From CAVOOW01 sp963697675 (GTDB taxonomy: Bacteria; Actinomycetota; Actinomycetes; JACCUZ01): 64,000 bases of DNA. A program made the position numbers and the translations under genes. The DNA is taken from contig CAVOOW010000006.1 of NCBI GenBank assembly GCA_963697675.1, positions 992,001-1,056,000 on the forward strand, given 5' to 3'. The notes below the pieces were generated by a model. That model did no database searches, was not told the DNA's origin, and saw only the letters and a list, made by a program, of their open reading frames with translations. Positions 1-10,473 of the stretch are shown here, in pieces (position 1 is the stretch's first letter; each line of letters begins with the position of its first letter).

Positions 1-158
1 AACACTGGCGGGTAAGGGAGATGGCCTGCAAGGTCATCGCCCGCCATCAGGTCGGTGATGCCTTATCGGTAGTGGCCGCGATGCACGACGACCCGGTCCC
101 GCGGGTCCGTGCCGCCGCCGCCCGAGCCCTCGTACTCCTCACCACCGCCAGCGCCTAA
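1..158 (+). CDS. C-terminal fragment of a HEAT-repeat protein
   Basis: An open frame enters from the left edge (codons begin at base 3) and stops at TAA 156-158, giving about 51 residues. The fragment reads as two amphipathic helices with the pattern WRVREMACKVIARH followed by VPRVRAAAARALVLL, which is the A/B helix alternation and the conserved Val-Arg turn of HEAT repeats. The start and the rest of the protein lie outside the window, so its role cannot be told; bacterial HEAT proteins are usually scaffolds or binding proteins. Codon use is typical of the neighbours. Confidence 0.6.
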   Translation, partial: HWRVREMACKVIARHQVGDALSVVAAMHDDPVPRVRAAAARALVLLTTASA

Positions 159-191
159 CCCCTCCCTCCCCTCCCCCGCCGCCCCAACCTT

Positions 192-269
192 CAAAGTCGA
201 TCATGCAGTAACCGACACGGCTGCACATCGCCGCAGGTCACCGCCCCGGCCTTCAAGGTCGATCATGCA
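192..269 (+). repeat. Family A intergenic repeat, left copy
   Basis: Unit bounded by two direct copies of AAGTCGATCATGCA (the second reads AAGGTCGATCATGCA) with a conserved middle CATCGCCGCAGGTCA. It is the inverted partner of the copy at 567-645. Further copies lie at 27706-27784, 35097-35174 and 35316-35413. Confidence 0.85.
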
Positions 270-566
270 GCACTTGGGTCAGCCACCTGCTTGGACTCCA
301 AGTCCCGCACAAGCAGTACGGACGTGCTGACAGCGACACGTGTTGCGCCCACGGTGTCGCACCGATCCCGGCTGCCCCGGTTGTGTCCGTGACTCAGCGG
401 CCGACCGCCTGGATGGGCTCCCTGCCGCCGGAGCCGTCGTCCATGATCGACCGGCCGGCACAACGCCCACGTCGCTGCGCCGCGATCGCGGCCCGGATCC
501 GCCCGGGGTTTGCTGGTGCACCGGCACGCGGAGACGGCACATACCGATGAGCCAGTTCCCATGATG
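270..566. other. Core between inverted Family A repeats, no gene seen
   Basis: About 300 bases flanked by the inverted Family A copies. Open frames here are short and have no family character or ribosome binding site. It includes GCCCCGGTTGTGTCCGTG at 374-391, which occurs again at 44215, and an extra CATGATCGAC half-site near 441. The layout resembles a small non-autonomous mobile or composite repeat element, but no transposase is present. Confidence 0.5.
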
Positions 567-645
567 TGCATGATCGATTTGGGGTGTGCGGGGCGCTGAC
601 CTGCGGCGATGTGCAGCCGTGTCGGTTACTGCATGATCGATTTGG
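567..645 (-). repeat. Family A intergenic repeat, right inverted copy
   Basis: Reverse complement of the 192-269 unit, with TGCATGATCGATTTG at both ends and TGACCTGCGGCGATGTGCAG in the middle. The inner roughly 45 bases, including the GTAACCGACACGG stretch, are almost identical to the left copy, so the pair could fold or recombine. Confidence 0.85.
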
Positions 646-662
646 GAGTTGTGGGGGGTGGG

Positions 663-1735
<1,073 letters not shown>

Positions 1736-1739
<4 letters not shown>

Positions 1740-3025
1740 CGGCCGGTGCCTCCGTAGATGACGGCTTCCGTCTCGCGGGCGTCGAGGTCGAACGCGGAGT
1801 GCACCGCGCGCACGGCGTCGTCGACGTGCTCGCCGCGCACGACGACCGAGATGCGGATCTCCGAAGTGGAGATCATTTCGATGTTGACACCCGCCGCGGC
1901 GAGCGCGCTGAAGAACTTCGCCGACACACCTGGGTGCGAGCGCATCCCCGCGCCGATCAACGAGATCTTGCCGACCTGGTCGTCATAGAGCAGGTCCTGG
2001 AAACCGATGGCCGGGCGGATCTCGTCGAGCGCTCCCATCGCCGACTGGCCGTCGGACTTGGGCAGCGTGAACGAGATGTCCGTGCGGCCGGTCGCCGCCG
2101 CGGAGATGTTCTGCACGATCATGTCGATGTTGATCCCGGCCTCCGCGAGGGCCTGGAAGATGTTCGCTGCCTCGCCCGGCTTGTCGGGCACGCCGACGAC
2201 GGTGATCTTGGCCTCGCTGCGGTCGTGTGCGACACCCGCGATGATGGCTTGCTCCATCGGTTCGAACCCTTCGGTCTCGTCGGCAGTAGGCAGTTTGTCG
2301 GACACCCAGGTGCCGGTGCGGGTGGAGAAGGACGAGCGAACATGGACGGGGATGTCGTAGCGCCTCGCGTACTCGACACAGCGCAGATGCAGCACCTTGG
2401 CGCCGCTCGCCGCCATCTCGAGCATCTCCTCGTACGTGATGTGCGCCAGCCGCCGGGCCGTCGCGACGATGCGCGGGTCGGCCGTGAAGACCCCGTCGAC
2501 GTCGGTGTAGATCTCGACCACGGTCGCGCCGAGCGCCGCGCCGAGAGCGACGGCCGTCGTGTCGGACGCGCCACGCCCGAGCGTGGTGATCTCCTTGGTG
2601 TCCTGCGAGACACCTTGGAACCCGGCGACGATGACGATCCTGCCTGCGTCGAGAGCGTCGCGGATGCGGCCCGGGGTGATGTCGATGATCCGCGCGTTGC
2701 CGTGCGCCGAGTCGGTGATGACCCCCGCCTGGCTGCCCGTGTAGGAGCGGGCCTCGTGGCCGAGGTTGGCGATCGCCATCGCCAGCAGAGCCATCGAGAT
2801 GCGCTCTCCGGCGGTGAGCAGCATGTCGAGCTCACGCGGTGGCGGCAGCGGGCTGACCTGCTCGGCGAGGTCACGCAGGTCGTCGGTCGTGTCGCCCATG
2901 GCGGACACGACGACGACCACCTCGTTGCCGGCCTTGCGGGTGTCGACGATGCGCTTGGCGACGCGCTTGATGCCCTCGGCGTCGGCCACGGACGAGCCGC
3001 CGTACTTCTGCACGACAAGGCCCAC
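1736..3025 (-). CDS. lysC: Aspartate kinase
   Basis: Phosphorylates aspartate, the first step of the aspartate family. The kinase motif KYGGSSV lies at about residues 7-13. An amino-acid kinase domain is followed by two C-terminal ACT domains that in this family bind lysine and threonine for feedback control. I chose the GTG at 3025 because AGGAG lies six bases upstream and the protein then begins at the usual position just before VVQKYGG. An in-frame extension to 3121 exists but is not family-like. Such genes often contain a second internal start for the beta subunit; I did not identify one with confidence. Confidence 0.93.
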
Positions 3026-3152
3026 GGTGAGCTCCTCGGTGCCTGCGTCGGACGTCTCGGACGCTGCCATTCTACGGAGCAGCGCTGGGCCAGCCCGGTG
3101 ACGTCCGCCCCACGGACGCACATGAAGGCGGCATTTCGGGCAGGATCAGGCC

Positions 3153-4078
3153 ATGCCAACGTCGCCGGGGATCTCAGCACGAGGAGTACGACGACGGTTC
3201 GGGCAGGTGGAAGCGGTCGCCGATATCGACCTCGAGGCGCCCTCGGGCGAGGTCACGGCCCTGGTCGGACCCAACGGCTCAGGCAAGACGACGCTGTTCC
3301 TCGTGCTCGCGACGCTGCTGGTGCCCGACGCCGGACAGGTGTCGGTCGGCGGCTTCGACCCGGTCACCGAACCCGACGCCGTGCGTGCCCTGCTCGGCTG
3401 GTCGCCGGACGTGTTCGGCGTCTACGACAACCTCACCACCCGGGAGTACCTCGAGTTCTTCGCGGCCGCCTACCGCCTGCCGAAGCCGCAGCGCCGCCCG
3501 CGCGCCGACGAGCTGCTCGAGACGATCCATCTCACGGAGTACGCCGACTCGCCGGTGCACGTCCTGTCGCGCGGGCAGAAGCAGCGACTCGGCCTGGCCC
3601 GCGCGCTCGTACATCACCCCACGGTCCTGGTGCTCGACGAGCCGGCGTCCGGGTTGGACCCGCGCAGCCGGGTCGACCTGCGCGAGCTGTTGCGGGCGCA
3701 GGCGGCGGCCGGCACGACCGTGCTCGTCTCGAGCCACGTCCTGTCCGACCTGCAGGAGGTCGCCGACCGCGCAGTGTTCATCCAGGGCGGCCGCACGGTC
3801 GCCGACGCACAACCTGGCCGACCTGCCGTCAGCCCAGCGCAGACCGTGGCGCATCAAAGCCGTCGACAACGCCGGGCTCGTCGACGCACTGGACGCGATG
3901 CGCATGCCGCACAGCGAACCCGGCCCGACCGGCGTGGAGGTCGAGCTCGGCTCGGAGCGAAGAGGCCGCCGACGTCATCGTGGCCCTCGTCCGCGCGGGA
4001 GTCCGGGTCGTGGCGATCGCACCCAGCGGCGGAGACCTTGAAGCGGCCTACCTCGAGCTGACCCAGGACCGCCGATGA
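3153..4078 (+). CDS. ABC transporter ATP-binding protein (two frameshifts)
   Basis: ATPase of an ABC-2 type exporter. Visible motifs are Walker A GPNGSGKTT (about residues 39-47), the signature LSRGQKQRL and Walker B VLVLDEPASGLDP. The frame breaks near 3805 and again near 3955. Reading across the breaks restores a normal C-terminal regulatory segment ending in AYLELTQDRR. Its TGA overlaps the ATG of the permease gene (ATGA), which supports this end. Divergent from lysC. The substrate is unknown; family members export drugs, lipids or peptides. Confidence 0.85.
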
Positions 4079-5137
4079 CCACCCTCGAGGCCACCCCCGG
4101 CCGCGGTCCACGCGCTCACCGCCTCCGGCGTGGCCATCGTGGCTGCACAGGAGTTCCGGCTGCGGATCCGCGCGGGACGGTGGCGCTGGCTGCTGGCGAT
4201 CTGGACCGCCGTCGTGATCGGCTTCGCGATCCTGCTCCGGCTCGGCCTGGCAGGCACGGACTCGGTCGACAGCGCCCGGCCGGCCGGTCCCCCGCTGTTC
4301 GGCGGCACGCTGCTGTTCGTGCTCGGGCTTGCCCTGCTCGTCGTGCCGGCGCTGACCGCACAGTCGGTCAACGGAGACCGCGAGCGAGGGACGCTCGCGA
4401 CGTTGCAGATCACCCGGCTCTCGGCGGCCGAGATCGGGCTCGGCAAGCTGGCGGCGGCGTGGGGTGCGGCCCTGATCTTCCTGGCGCTCACGCTGCCCGT
4501 CGTCATCTGGGCGATGATCGAGGGCGGCCTGCCGTTCATCAACGTCGTCGTCACGCTGTTCGTCGTCGCGCTCCTGCTCGGCGTCGTGTGCGCGGTCTCG
4601 CAGGCCTGGTCAGCGCTGTTCGCGCGCAGCATCACCTCCGCACTCGTCTCCTATCTGACCGTGTTCGCGCTGACGATCGGCACGCTGATCCTGTTCGGCC
4701 TCGCGACCGCGCTGACTACCGAGCCCCACACGGTCAGCTTCGACAACGGCTCGGGCGGGCAGGAGACCTACACCGAGCAGCAGTCGCGGACCGACCGCAC
4801 GTGGCCACTGCTCGCGCCGAACCCGTTCGTGGTGCTCGCCGACGCAGCGCCGCGCCTTCCGACCAAGCGCGACTCGGTCACCGGGGAGCCCCTGGATCGC
4901 CCGCTCGACCCGTTGGGTGAGCTCGGCGACAGCGTGCGCGATGCCCGGCGCGCTCCGGACTTCGGCACGGCGACCGAGGGGCTCGACGTTCAGCCCGGCG
5001 CTCCTGACCAACCAGGACCGGTCTGGCCGTGGGGCCTCGCCTTCAACGTCGCGCTCGGAGTGGGCGCGGCCGCCATCACGATCCGCAGGCTGCGGATGCC
5101 CGTCCACAAGCTTGGACGTGGCGTCCGGATCGCGTGA
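4075..5137 (+). CDS. ABC-2 type transporter permease (one frameshift)
   Basis: Membrane partner of the preceding ATPase. Hydrophobic segments are visible from WLLAIWTAVVIGFAILL to a last one near LAFNVALGVGAAAITI, with a long soluble loop rich in charged residues before it. The uninterrupted frame starts at GTG 4130. Removing one base near 4098 joins it to the ATG at 4075, which overlaps the ATPase stop and gives a sensible N-terminus beginning MTTLEATPAAVHAL. I therefore take 4075 as the true start. Ends in a 27-base direct duplication (5117-5187). Confidence 0.8.
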
Positions 5138-6005
5138 GTCGGGTCGTGGACTGCGTGCGGCGTGGCGTCCGGATCGCGTGAGTCGGGCCGTACCAGTGCG
5201 TGGGACGGGTGAGCGAGGCCGGCAGCCTGGTCTGCTCGTCACCGTTCGCGGCGTCGAGCTGGGACTGGGTGAGAAAGATCGTTTCGCTGAGGTCGGCCCG
5301 GCGCAGGTCAGCAGACCGTAGGTCGGCCCCGATCACATCTGCCAATCGCAGGTCGGCGCCGCTGAGATCGGCGGCGACGAGCAACGCGCCTCTGAGGTTC
5401 GCGCCGCGCAGGTCGGCACCGTTGAGCTTGGCGCCGATCAGGTCGGCGCCCCTGTGGTCCAAGCCCTCGTGGTCCTTGCGCTGGGCGCGGACGGCGGCGC
5501 GCACCAGGTCGCTCGTACGCAGCAATAGAGCGTTGACGCCGTCTCGGTGTGCAGAGACATCAAGCTGCACAAGGGCGTCGGCGCTGTCCTGCGTGAGGCG
5601 TTCGGTCTCGTCGAGTGCGAGGTGGAGCTCGGCGAACAACGGCCGGGCTGCGGGCAGTGTCAGGGCCTCGGTGAGATAGCAGAGCAGCTCGTGCAAGGCC
5701 CGCATGATCGGGAACACCTCGTACATCTGCCGCGCGGTTTCCGGCGACTGCCGCCAGTCCCGCCCGCCGAAGGTCACCTGAGAAACCTGTTGCCCTGCAC
5801 CGAAACAGTCGTACGAGGTGCAACCGGCAAAGCCCTGCTGCCGCAGGCGGGCGTGGATCGAACAGCGAAAGTCCTCGGCCAGATGGGGGCAGGGCACTCC
5901 CGCGGCTTTGTCGATCGCGAAGTCCGCCGAGACCGAGAACGAGGGCACGACACAGCACAGCCCGAAGCAGTTCTCGCAGTCGGCGACCAGCTTGAGGGAG
6001 GTCAT
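5076..6005 (-). CDS. Pentapeptide-repeat protein with cysteine-rich N-terminus
   Basis: The N-terminal third carries CENCFGLCC and later spaced cysteines like the YkgJ-type metal-binding region. Residues about 180-255 are a right-handed beta-helix of A(D/N)LXX pentapeptides (GADLRGANLRGALLVAADLSGADLR). The function of this combination is not known; pentapeptide helices often mimic DNA or mediate protein contacts. The last 35 or so residues are arginine/threonine-rich and read through the duplicated permease end, so the natural C-terminus was probably shorter. Overlaps the convergent ABC permease by about 60 bases. Confidence 0.75.
   Translation of the reverse strand: MTSLKLVADCENCFGLCCVVPSFSVSADFAIDKAAGVPCPHLAEDFRCSIHARLRQQGFAGCTSYDCFGAGQQVSQVTFGGRDWRQSPETARQMYEVFPIMRALHELLCYLTEALTLPAARPLFAELHLALDETERLTQDSADALVQLDVSAHRDGVNALLLRTSDLVRAAVRAQRKDHEGLDHRGADLIGAKLNGADLRGANLRGALLVAADLSGADLRLADVIGADLRSADLRRADLSETIFLTQSQLDAANGDEQTRLPASLTRPTHWYGPTHAIRTPRRTQSTTRLTRSGRHVQACGRASAACGS
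5117..5187. repeat. 27-base direct duplication at a convergent gene end
   Basis: The segment CGTGGCGTCCGGATCGCGTG with AGTCGGG occurs at 5117-5143 and again at 5161-5187. The first copy holds the last codons and stop of the ABC permease. The second lies in the 3' end of the convergent pentapeptide gene and changes its C-terminus. Confidence 0.9.
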
Positions 6006-6031
6006 CGCGGTGCCGGTCTCAGCTGTCGCGC

Positions 6032-6637
6032 TCAGCCGTTGTCGACGACGACCTCGGCCACGGTCTGGGCGAGCAGGGCGTCTTCGATGACGATGGCCTC
6101 ATCGTCGACCGCGTCGAGCCGCACGTGGGAGACCACGGAGTGCAGCGCGCGCAGCACCGAGCTCGCGGTCGATCCCCAGTTGGACAGGTACGAGAACTGC
6201 CACCACCACAGCGCTTCTCCCGATCGTCCGTCCCGGAAGTGCTGCAGGCCGTGCAGCAGGTCGGACATCACGTCGGCGATGTCGTCGGAGATCCGGCTGG
6301 TGAACAGCTCCGGCTCGTGCGCGTAGGGGTCGAACAGCGCGGCGTGCTCGTCGATCGGCTCGAGCAGGTTGGCCAGCGAGTGGCGGATGCCCTCGACGTC
6401 GGGGTCCACCCCCGCGTCCGGTTCGAACCGCTCCTCCGGCACCACGTCGGAGATCGCGCCGAGGCGGCCACCGGCCAGCAGGACCTGCGAGACCTCGAGC
6501 AGCAGCAACGAGATGGCGTAGTCCGGGTCCTCAGCCGCCGCGATCTCCCGGATCGCGACGATGAAGCTCTCCACCTGGTCGGCGATCTCGACAGTGAAAT
6601 CGCTCAGGTCGTCGATGGGCGGGCTCAGGTTGGTCAT
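6032..6637 (-). CDS. DUF5063 family protein
   Basis: A 201-residue acidic, mostly helical protein with no signal peptide or membrane segment. The length, the position directly downstream of recR and the pattern near SDDIADVMSDLLHGLQHF with WWWQFSYLSNWG match the DUF5063 family, which typically sits next to recR in actinobacteria. No function has been assigned to the family that I know of. It lies about 90 bases beyond the recR stop and is probably co-transcribed with ebfC-recR. Confidence 0.8.
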   Translation of the reverse strand: MTNLSPPIDDLSDFTVEIADQVESFIVAIREIAAAEDPDYAISLLLLEVSQVLLAGGRLGAISDVVPEERFEPDAGVDPDVEGIRHSLANLLEPIDEHAALFDPYAHEPELFTSRISDDIADVMSDLLHGLQHFRDGRSGEALWWWQFSYLSNWGSTASSVLRALHSVVSHVRLDAVDDEAIVIEDALLAQTVAEVVVDNG

Positions 6638-6727
6638 GCCGCTGTCTCCTGGTTGTTCGCCGTACGTTGTCCGCCGTACGGCGACGAATGCGCGCGCCGC
6701 CGTAGCGTGGCTCGCTGTGGTCGATCC

Positions 6728-7327
<600 letters not shown>

Positions 7328-7335
7328 GACGCCGC

Positions 7336-7727
7336 CTACATCCCGGGCAGGCTGAGCCCGCCACCAGGCCGCCGGCCAGCGGGCCCATCGCCTGCTGCTG
7401 CAGCTCGGCCGCCGCGCGGTTGGCGTCGCGAACGGCCGCCAGCACCAGGTCGGCGAGGCCCTCGGGGTCGCCGGGGTCGATCGCGGTCGGGCTGATGACC
7501 AGCCCGGTCAGCTCGCCGGAGCCAGTGACCGTCGCGGTCACGAGTCCGCCGCCGGCCGTGCCCGTCACCTCGGTCTGCGCCAGCTGATCCTGCGCGGCCA
7601 GCAGCTGCTGCTGCATCTGCTGGGCCTGGGCCATCAGGCCCGCGAGGCCAGATCCGCCGAGGCCGAGCTGGTCGAGGCCGAATTCGTCGGGGCCGGACTG
7701 CTCCGGCTCGCCGTCAGCAGGGATCAC
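7336..7727 (-). CDS. ebfC: YbaB/EbfC nucleoid-associated protein (frameshift near C-terminus)
   Basis: Small dimeric DNA-binding protein of the YbaB/EbfC family, conserved beside dnaX and recR. The core LMAQAQQMQQQLLAAQDQL and the following TATVTGSGELTGLVI strand are typical. The raw frame runs on into recR; restoring one base near 7363 gives the expected ending GGLSLPGM followed by TAG at 7336. The N-terminal extension of about 30 acidic residues is common in actinobacteria. Confidence 0.85.
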
Positions 7728-7787
7728 CGTGACTCCGGTCTCTCGATCGAGCCGCAGGTCAGCGGCCGTGGGCCGAGCCTACGGGAG

Positions 7788-9830
7788 TCAGGAGTTGTCG
7801 TACTCGCCGATGACCCGCGCGCCGAGCTCGCGTGCGAGCAGATCCTGGTGGGTGACCTCGCCGTCGTCGGCGTCCGGGTCGTCGGGCGATGGCTCGGCGT
7901 CAGTCGACGCGGCGGCCGTGGCGCTGCTTTCGGCCGCGGCACGCTGGACCCCTGCGGCCCGGCCGCCTCCGGTCGCGGCAGGGGCGGTGGGCGAGGCGGC
8001 TGGGCTTTCCGTGCTCGCCGGAGCGTCGGCCGGCGCGCCGGGCTGCGCGCTCGGCCGGCCAGGTGCCGGCCGGGACGGGGCCGGTGACGGAGACACCGAC
8101 GGGTCGACGATCGCCTCGACCTTCCAGTCGACACCCAGGACCTGGATGAGGGCCTCGCGGACGATCTCGTCGCTGCCGCCTCCGGCGAAGCTGTCGCGGG
8201 CGCCGGCGTTGACCATGGCGAGGGTGAGTCGCCCGTTGTCGAGCGCGGCGACCTGCGCGTTGTGGCTGAGCAGGGTCCAGGTGAACCGGCGCAACCCCTT
8301 GACGACCTCGAGCACGTCGGGCCACATCCGCCGAACGGTCGTGAGGTCGATGTCGCCGCCGGTGCCGACGGCGGCCGGCGCGGCCGCGGCGGTGGCGGGC
8401 TCAGCGGAGGCCGCCTCGCTGGCCGGCGACGAGGCGTCGGGCCCGTTTGCAGCGGCAGGGGCCGAGACCGCGTCCAGTGGGGCGGCCGTGACCGGCTCAG
8501 GCCGGGCAGCGGCGGGCGGAGCCGCGGCGGGCGCGTCAGGCGGAGTCGAGACGGCGGGCGTGGCCGGCTGGGGTGACGCGGCGGGCGTCGCTGCCGGTGG
8601 TGTGACCTGGGCATCCCTGGTTCTGGCCGGCGTGCCGGCCGGCGCCGTTGCCGGAGTGGACGTGGCGCTGATGTCCAGCCGGCGCTCGAGGCGGTCGAGT
8701 CGCACCACCAGCCCGCGCTCGTCGTGATCAGCCGCGGGCAGCAGGACCCGGGCGCACATCAGCTCCAGCTGCAGCCGCGGGGCAGTCGCTCCGCGCATCT
8801 CGATCAGGCCGGCGTTGATGAGGTCGGCGGCCCGCGAGAGCTCGGCTGCGCCGAAATGGGCGGCCTGCTGGCGCATGCGCTCGAGCTCGTCTGCCGGGTG
8901 ATCGCCCAGGATGCTCGCGGCGGCATCGGGAACTGCCGCGATGATGATGAGGTCGCGCAGCCGCTCGAGGAGGTCCTCGGCGAACCGGCGAGGATCGTGG
9001 CCGGCCTCGACCACCTGCTCGACGATGCGGAACACCGCGGCCGCGTCACCGGCGGCGAACGCCTCGACGGTGTCGTCGAGAAGGCTCTCGTCGGTGTAGC
9101 CGAGCAGCGAGATCGCCAGGGCGTAGGTCACCTCGGCGTCGCCCGCGCCGGCCATCAGCTGGTCGAGGACGCTGAGCGAGTCACGGACCGAGCCCCGCCC
9201 CGCGCGTACGACAAGCTGGAGCACGCCCGGCTGCACCTGCACCTTCTCCCGCTCGCAGAGCGTGGCGAGGTAGGCCTGCAGCTCACCGGGCGGCACCAGG
9301 CGGAACGGATAGTGGTGGGTGCGCGACCGGATGGTGGGGATGACCTTGTCGGGCTCGGTCGTGGCGAAGACGAACTTCACGTGCTCGGGCGGCTCCTCGA
9401 CGAGCTTGAGCAGCGCGTTGAAGCCTTCCTTCGAGACCATGTGGGCCTCGTCGATGATGTAGACCTTGTACCTGGACGACGCCGGCGAGTAGAACGCTCG
9501 CTCGCGCAGGTCACGGGCGTCGTCGACTCCGCCGTGGCTGGCCGCGTCGATCTCGATGACGTCGAGACTGCCGGGGCCACCGGTGGCCAGGTCCTGGCAG
9601 GACTGGCAGACCCCGCACGGCGTGGCCGTCGGACCTTCCGCGCAGTTGAGGCAGCGCGCGAGGATGCGGGCACTCGTGGTCTTGCCGCAGCCTCGGGGCC
9701 CGCTGAACAGGTAGGCGTGATTGGTGCGGTCGTTGCTCAGGGCACGTTGCAGCGGCTCGGTGACGTGCTGTTGCCCGATGACGTCGGCGAACGTCTCGGG
9801 GCGATAGCGGCGGTACAGCGCTTGCGACAC
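7788..9830 (-). CDS. dnaX: DNA polymerase III subunits gamma and tau
   Basis: Clamp-loader ATPase that links the replicative polymerase cores. Visible are Walker A GPRGCGKTT (about 44-52), the zinc module with Cys60, 63, 72, 75 and 78, and the helicase-type IIDEAHM box. Domain III is followed by a long alanine/proline-rich tether (about residues 390-480) and a tau-like C-terminal domain starting DIDLTTVRRMWPDVLEVV. A second Ala/Pro linker leads to the C-terminus. At 680 residues it is within the range of actinobacterial tau. I see no slippery heptamer that would suggest programmed frameshifting. Confidence 0.95.
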   Translation of the reverse strand: MSQALYRRYRPETFADVIGQQHVTEPLQRALSNDRTNHAYLFSGPRGCGKTTSARILARCLNCAEGPTATPCGVCQSCQDLATGGPGSLDVIEIDAASHGGVDDARDLRERAFYSPASSRYKVYIIDEAHMVSKEGFNALLKLVEEPPEHVKFVFATTEPDKVIPTIRSRTHHYPFRLVPPGELQAYLATLCEREKVQVQPGVLQLVVRAGRGSVRDSLSVLDQLMAGAGDAEVTYALAISLLGYTDESLLDDTVEAFAAGDAAAVFRIVEQVVEAGHDPRRFAEDLLERLRDLIIIAAVPDAAASILGDHPADELERMRQQAAHFGAAELSRAADLINAGLIEMRGATAPRLQLELMCARVLLPAADHDERGLVVRLDRLERRLDISATSTPATAPAGTPARTRDAQVTPPAATPAASPQPATPAVSTPPDAPAAAPPAAARPEPVTAAPLDAVSAPAAANGPDASSPASEAASAEPATAAAAPAAVGTGGDIDLTTVRRMWPDVLEVVKGLRRFTWTLLSHNAQVAALDNGRLTLAMVNAGARDSFAGGGSDEIVREALIQVLGVDWKVEAIVDPSVSPSPAPSRPAPGRPSAQPGAPADAPASTESPAASPTAPAATGGGRAAGVQRAAAESSATAAASTDAEPSPDDPDADDGEVTHQDLLARELGARVIGEYDNS

Positions 9831-9910
9831 GCAGCGACCCTAGCCCGCGTCACCGACACCGCGTCGGGGCGATCCACACCATGACCGGCACGGGATCCAC
9901 CCGGGTACGA

Positions 9911-10003
9911 AGGGACCCCCCGCACACCCGCCAGAGCCTGCCTACCCTTGCTGCCTTCCGGCCCTGGGGGAGTTCAGCGGGTTGACGCCGCACGAGGGGT
10001 CGC
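9911..10003 (-). ncRNA. ffs: Signal recognition particle RNA (small, 4.5S type)
   Basis: The minus strand contains GGGCCGGAAGGCAGCAAGGG, the SRP domain IV hallmark with the GGAA tetraloop and the asymmetric loop that binds Ffh. The ends GCGACCCC and GGGGTCCC pair to close the hairpin. Length about 93 nt, as expected for the short bacterial form. The position upstream of dnaX and beside a tRNA-Ser is usual in actinobacteria. Confidence 0.93.
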
Positions 10004-10035
10004 TCCGAAGTCTATCTGCTCCCCCACCCCGCCGG

Positions 10036-10125
10036 GATTCGACCACGTTCAGCATGCGCGCGGACGGTTTGCCGTGCCTGCAGGCATTGCGAAGGGTCCG
10101 CAGTCCTGCTGAACGTGGTCGATTC
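10036..10125. repeat. Family B palindromic repeat, copy 1
   Basis: Imperfect 90-base palindrome with arms GATTCGACCACGTTCAGCA and TGCTGAACGTGGTCGATTC. An inner GGACGGTTTGCC ... GCATTGCGAAGGGTCC also pairs in part. Other copies: 20243-20332 and 32470-32559. Confidence 0.9.
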
Positions 10126-10166
10126 CGTGGCAGGCGGTCGGGCGGCGGTCCGGTATCGTCGCCCGC

Positions 10167-10251
10167 GGAGGACTCGCCTAGTGGCCTATGGCGCACGCTT
10201 GGAAAGCGTGTTGGGGTAACACCCTCGCGGGTTCGAATCCCGCGTCCTCCG
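10167..10251 (+). tRNA. tRNA-Ser (anticodon GGA)
   Basis: Acceptor stem GGAGGAC/GTCCTCC, anticodon loop CTTGGAAAG giving GGA, a long class II variable arm (TTGGGGTAACACCCTC) and T arm GCGGGTTCGAATCCCGC, with discriminator G. CCA is not encoded. Decodes UCC/UCU. Confidence 0.95.
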
Positions 10252-10267
10252 CTCGCAGGTTTTCCCC

Positions 10268-10315
10268 GGCATGCGCGAATTGCTGGGGTCAGGACAACGG
10301 CGAATCGCGCATGCC
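10268..10315. repeat. Family C hairpin repeat, copy 1
   Basis: 48-base inverted repeat with arms GGCATGCGCGAATT and GGCGAATCGCGCATGCC around TGCTGGGGTCAGGACAAC. An identical copy starts 73 bases further on. Lies just downstream of tRNA-Ser and could act as its terminator. Confidence 0.88.
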
Positions 10316-10340
10316 CTTTCCAGGTGCGGTCACCTGACCC

Positions 10341-10388
10341 GGCATGCGCGAATTGCTGGGGTCAGGACAACGGCGAATCGCGCATGCC
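10341..10388. repeat. Family C hairpin repeat, copy 2
   Basis: Identical to 10268-10315. The 25-base spacer between copies holds a smaller hairpin, CAGGTG-CGGT-CACCTG. Tandem placement suggests recent duplication. Confidence 0.88.
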
Positions 10389-10459
10389 CAGTTTCGGGGC
10401 GGTGGGCGAGGTTCCGGCGCGGGCTGGGCGCCCGAAGCGGGCTTGATCGGTGATCGCCT

Positions 10460-10473
10460 TATGCTGTGGTCAG
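10460..10473 (+). promoter_or_regulatory. Putative leaderless promoter
   Basis: TATGCT at 10460-10465 fits a -10 box, and the GTG start at 10473 follows after seven bases, the normal distance to a transcription start. This implies a leaderless mRNA. No good -35 box is visible. Confidence 0.45.

Noticed and set aside
270..566. Coding gene inside the first repeat core
   Set aside because: Frames in all directions lack ribosome binding sites, domain features and consistent codon bias.
1799..4078. A 759-residue open frame antisense to lysC and running into the ABC ATPase
   Set aside because: It is the mirror of the lysC codon pattern in high-GC DNA. Only its last 40 residues are real, being the frameshifted end of the ATPase.
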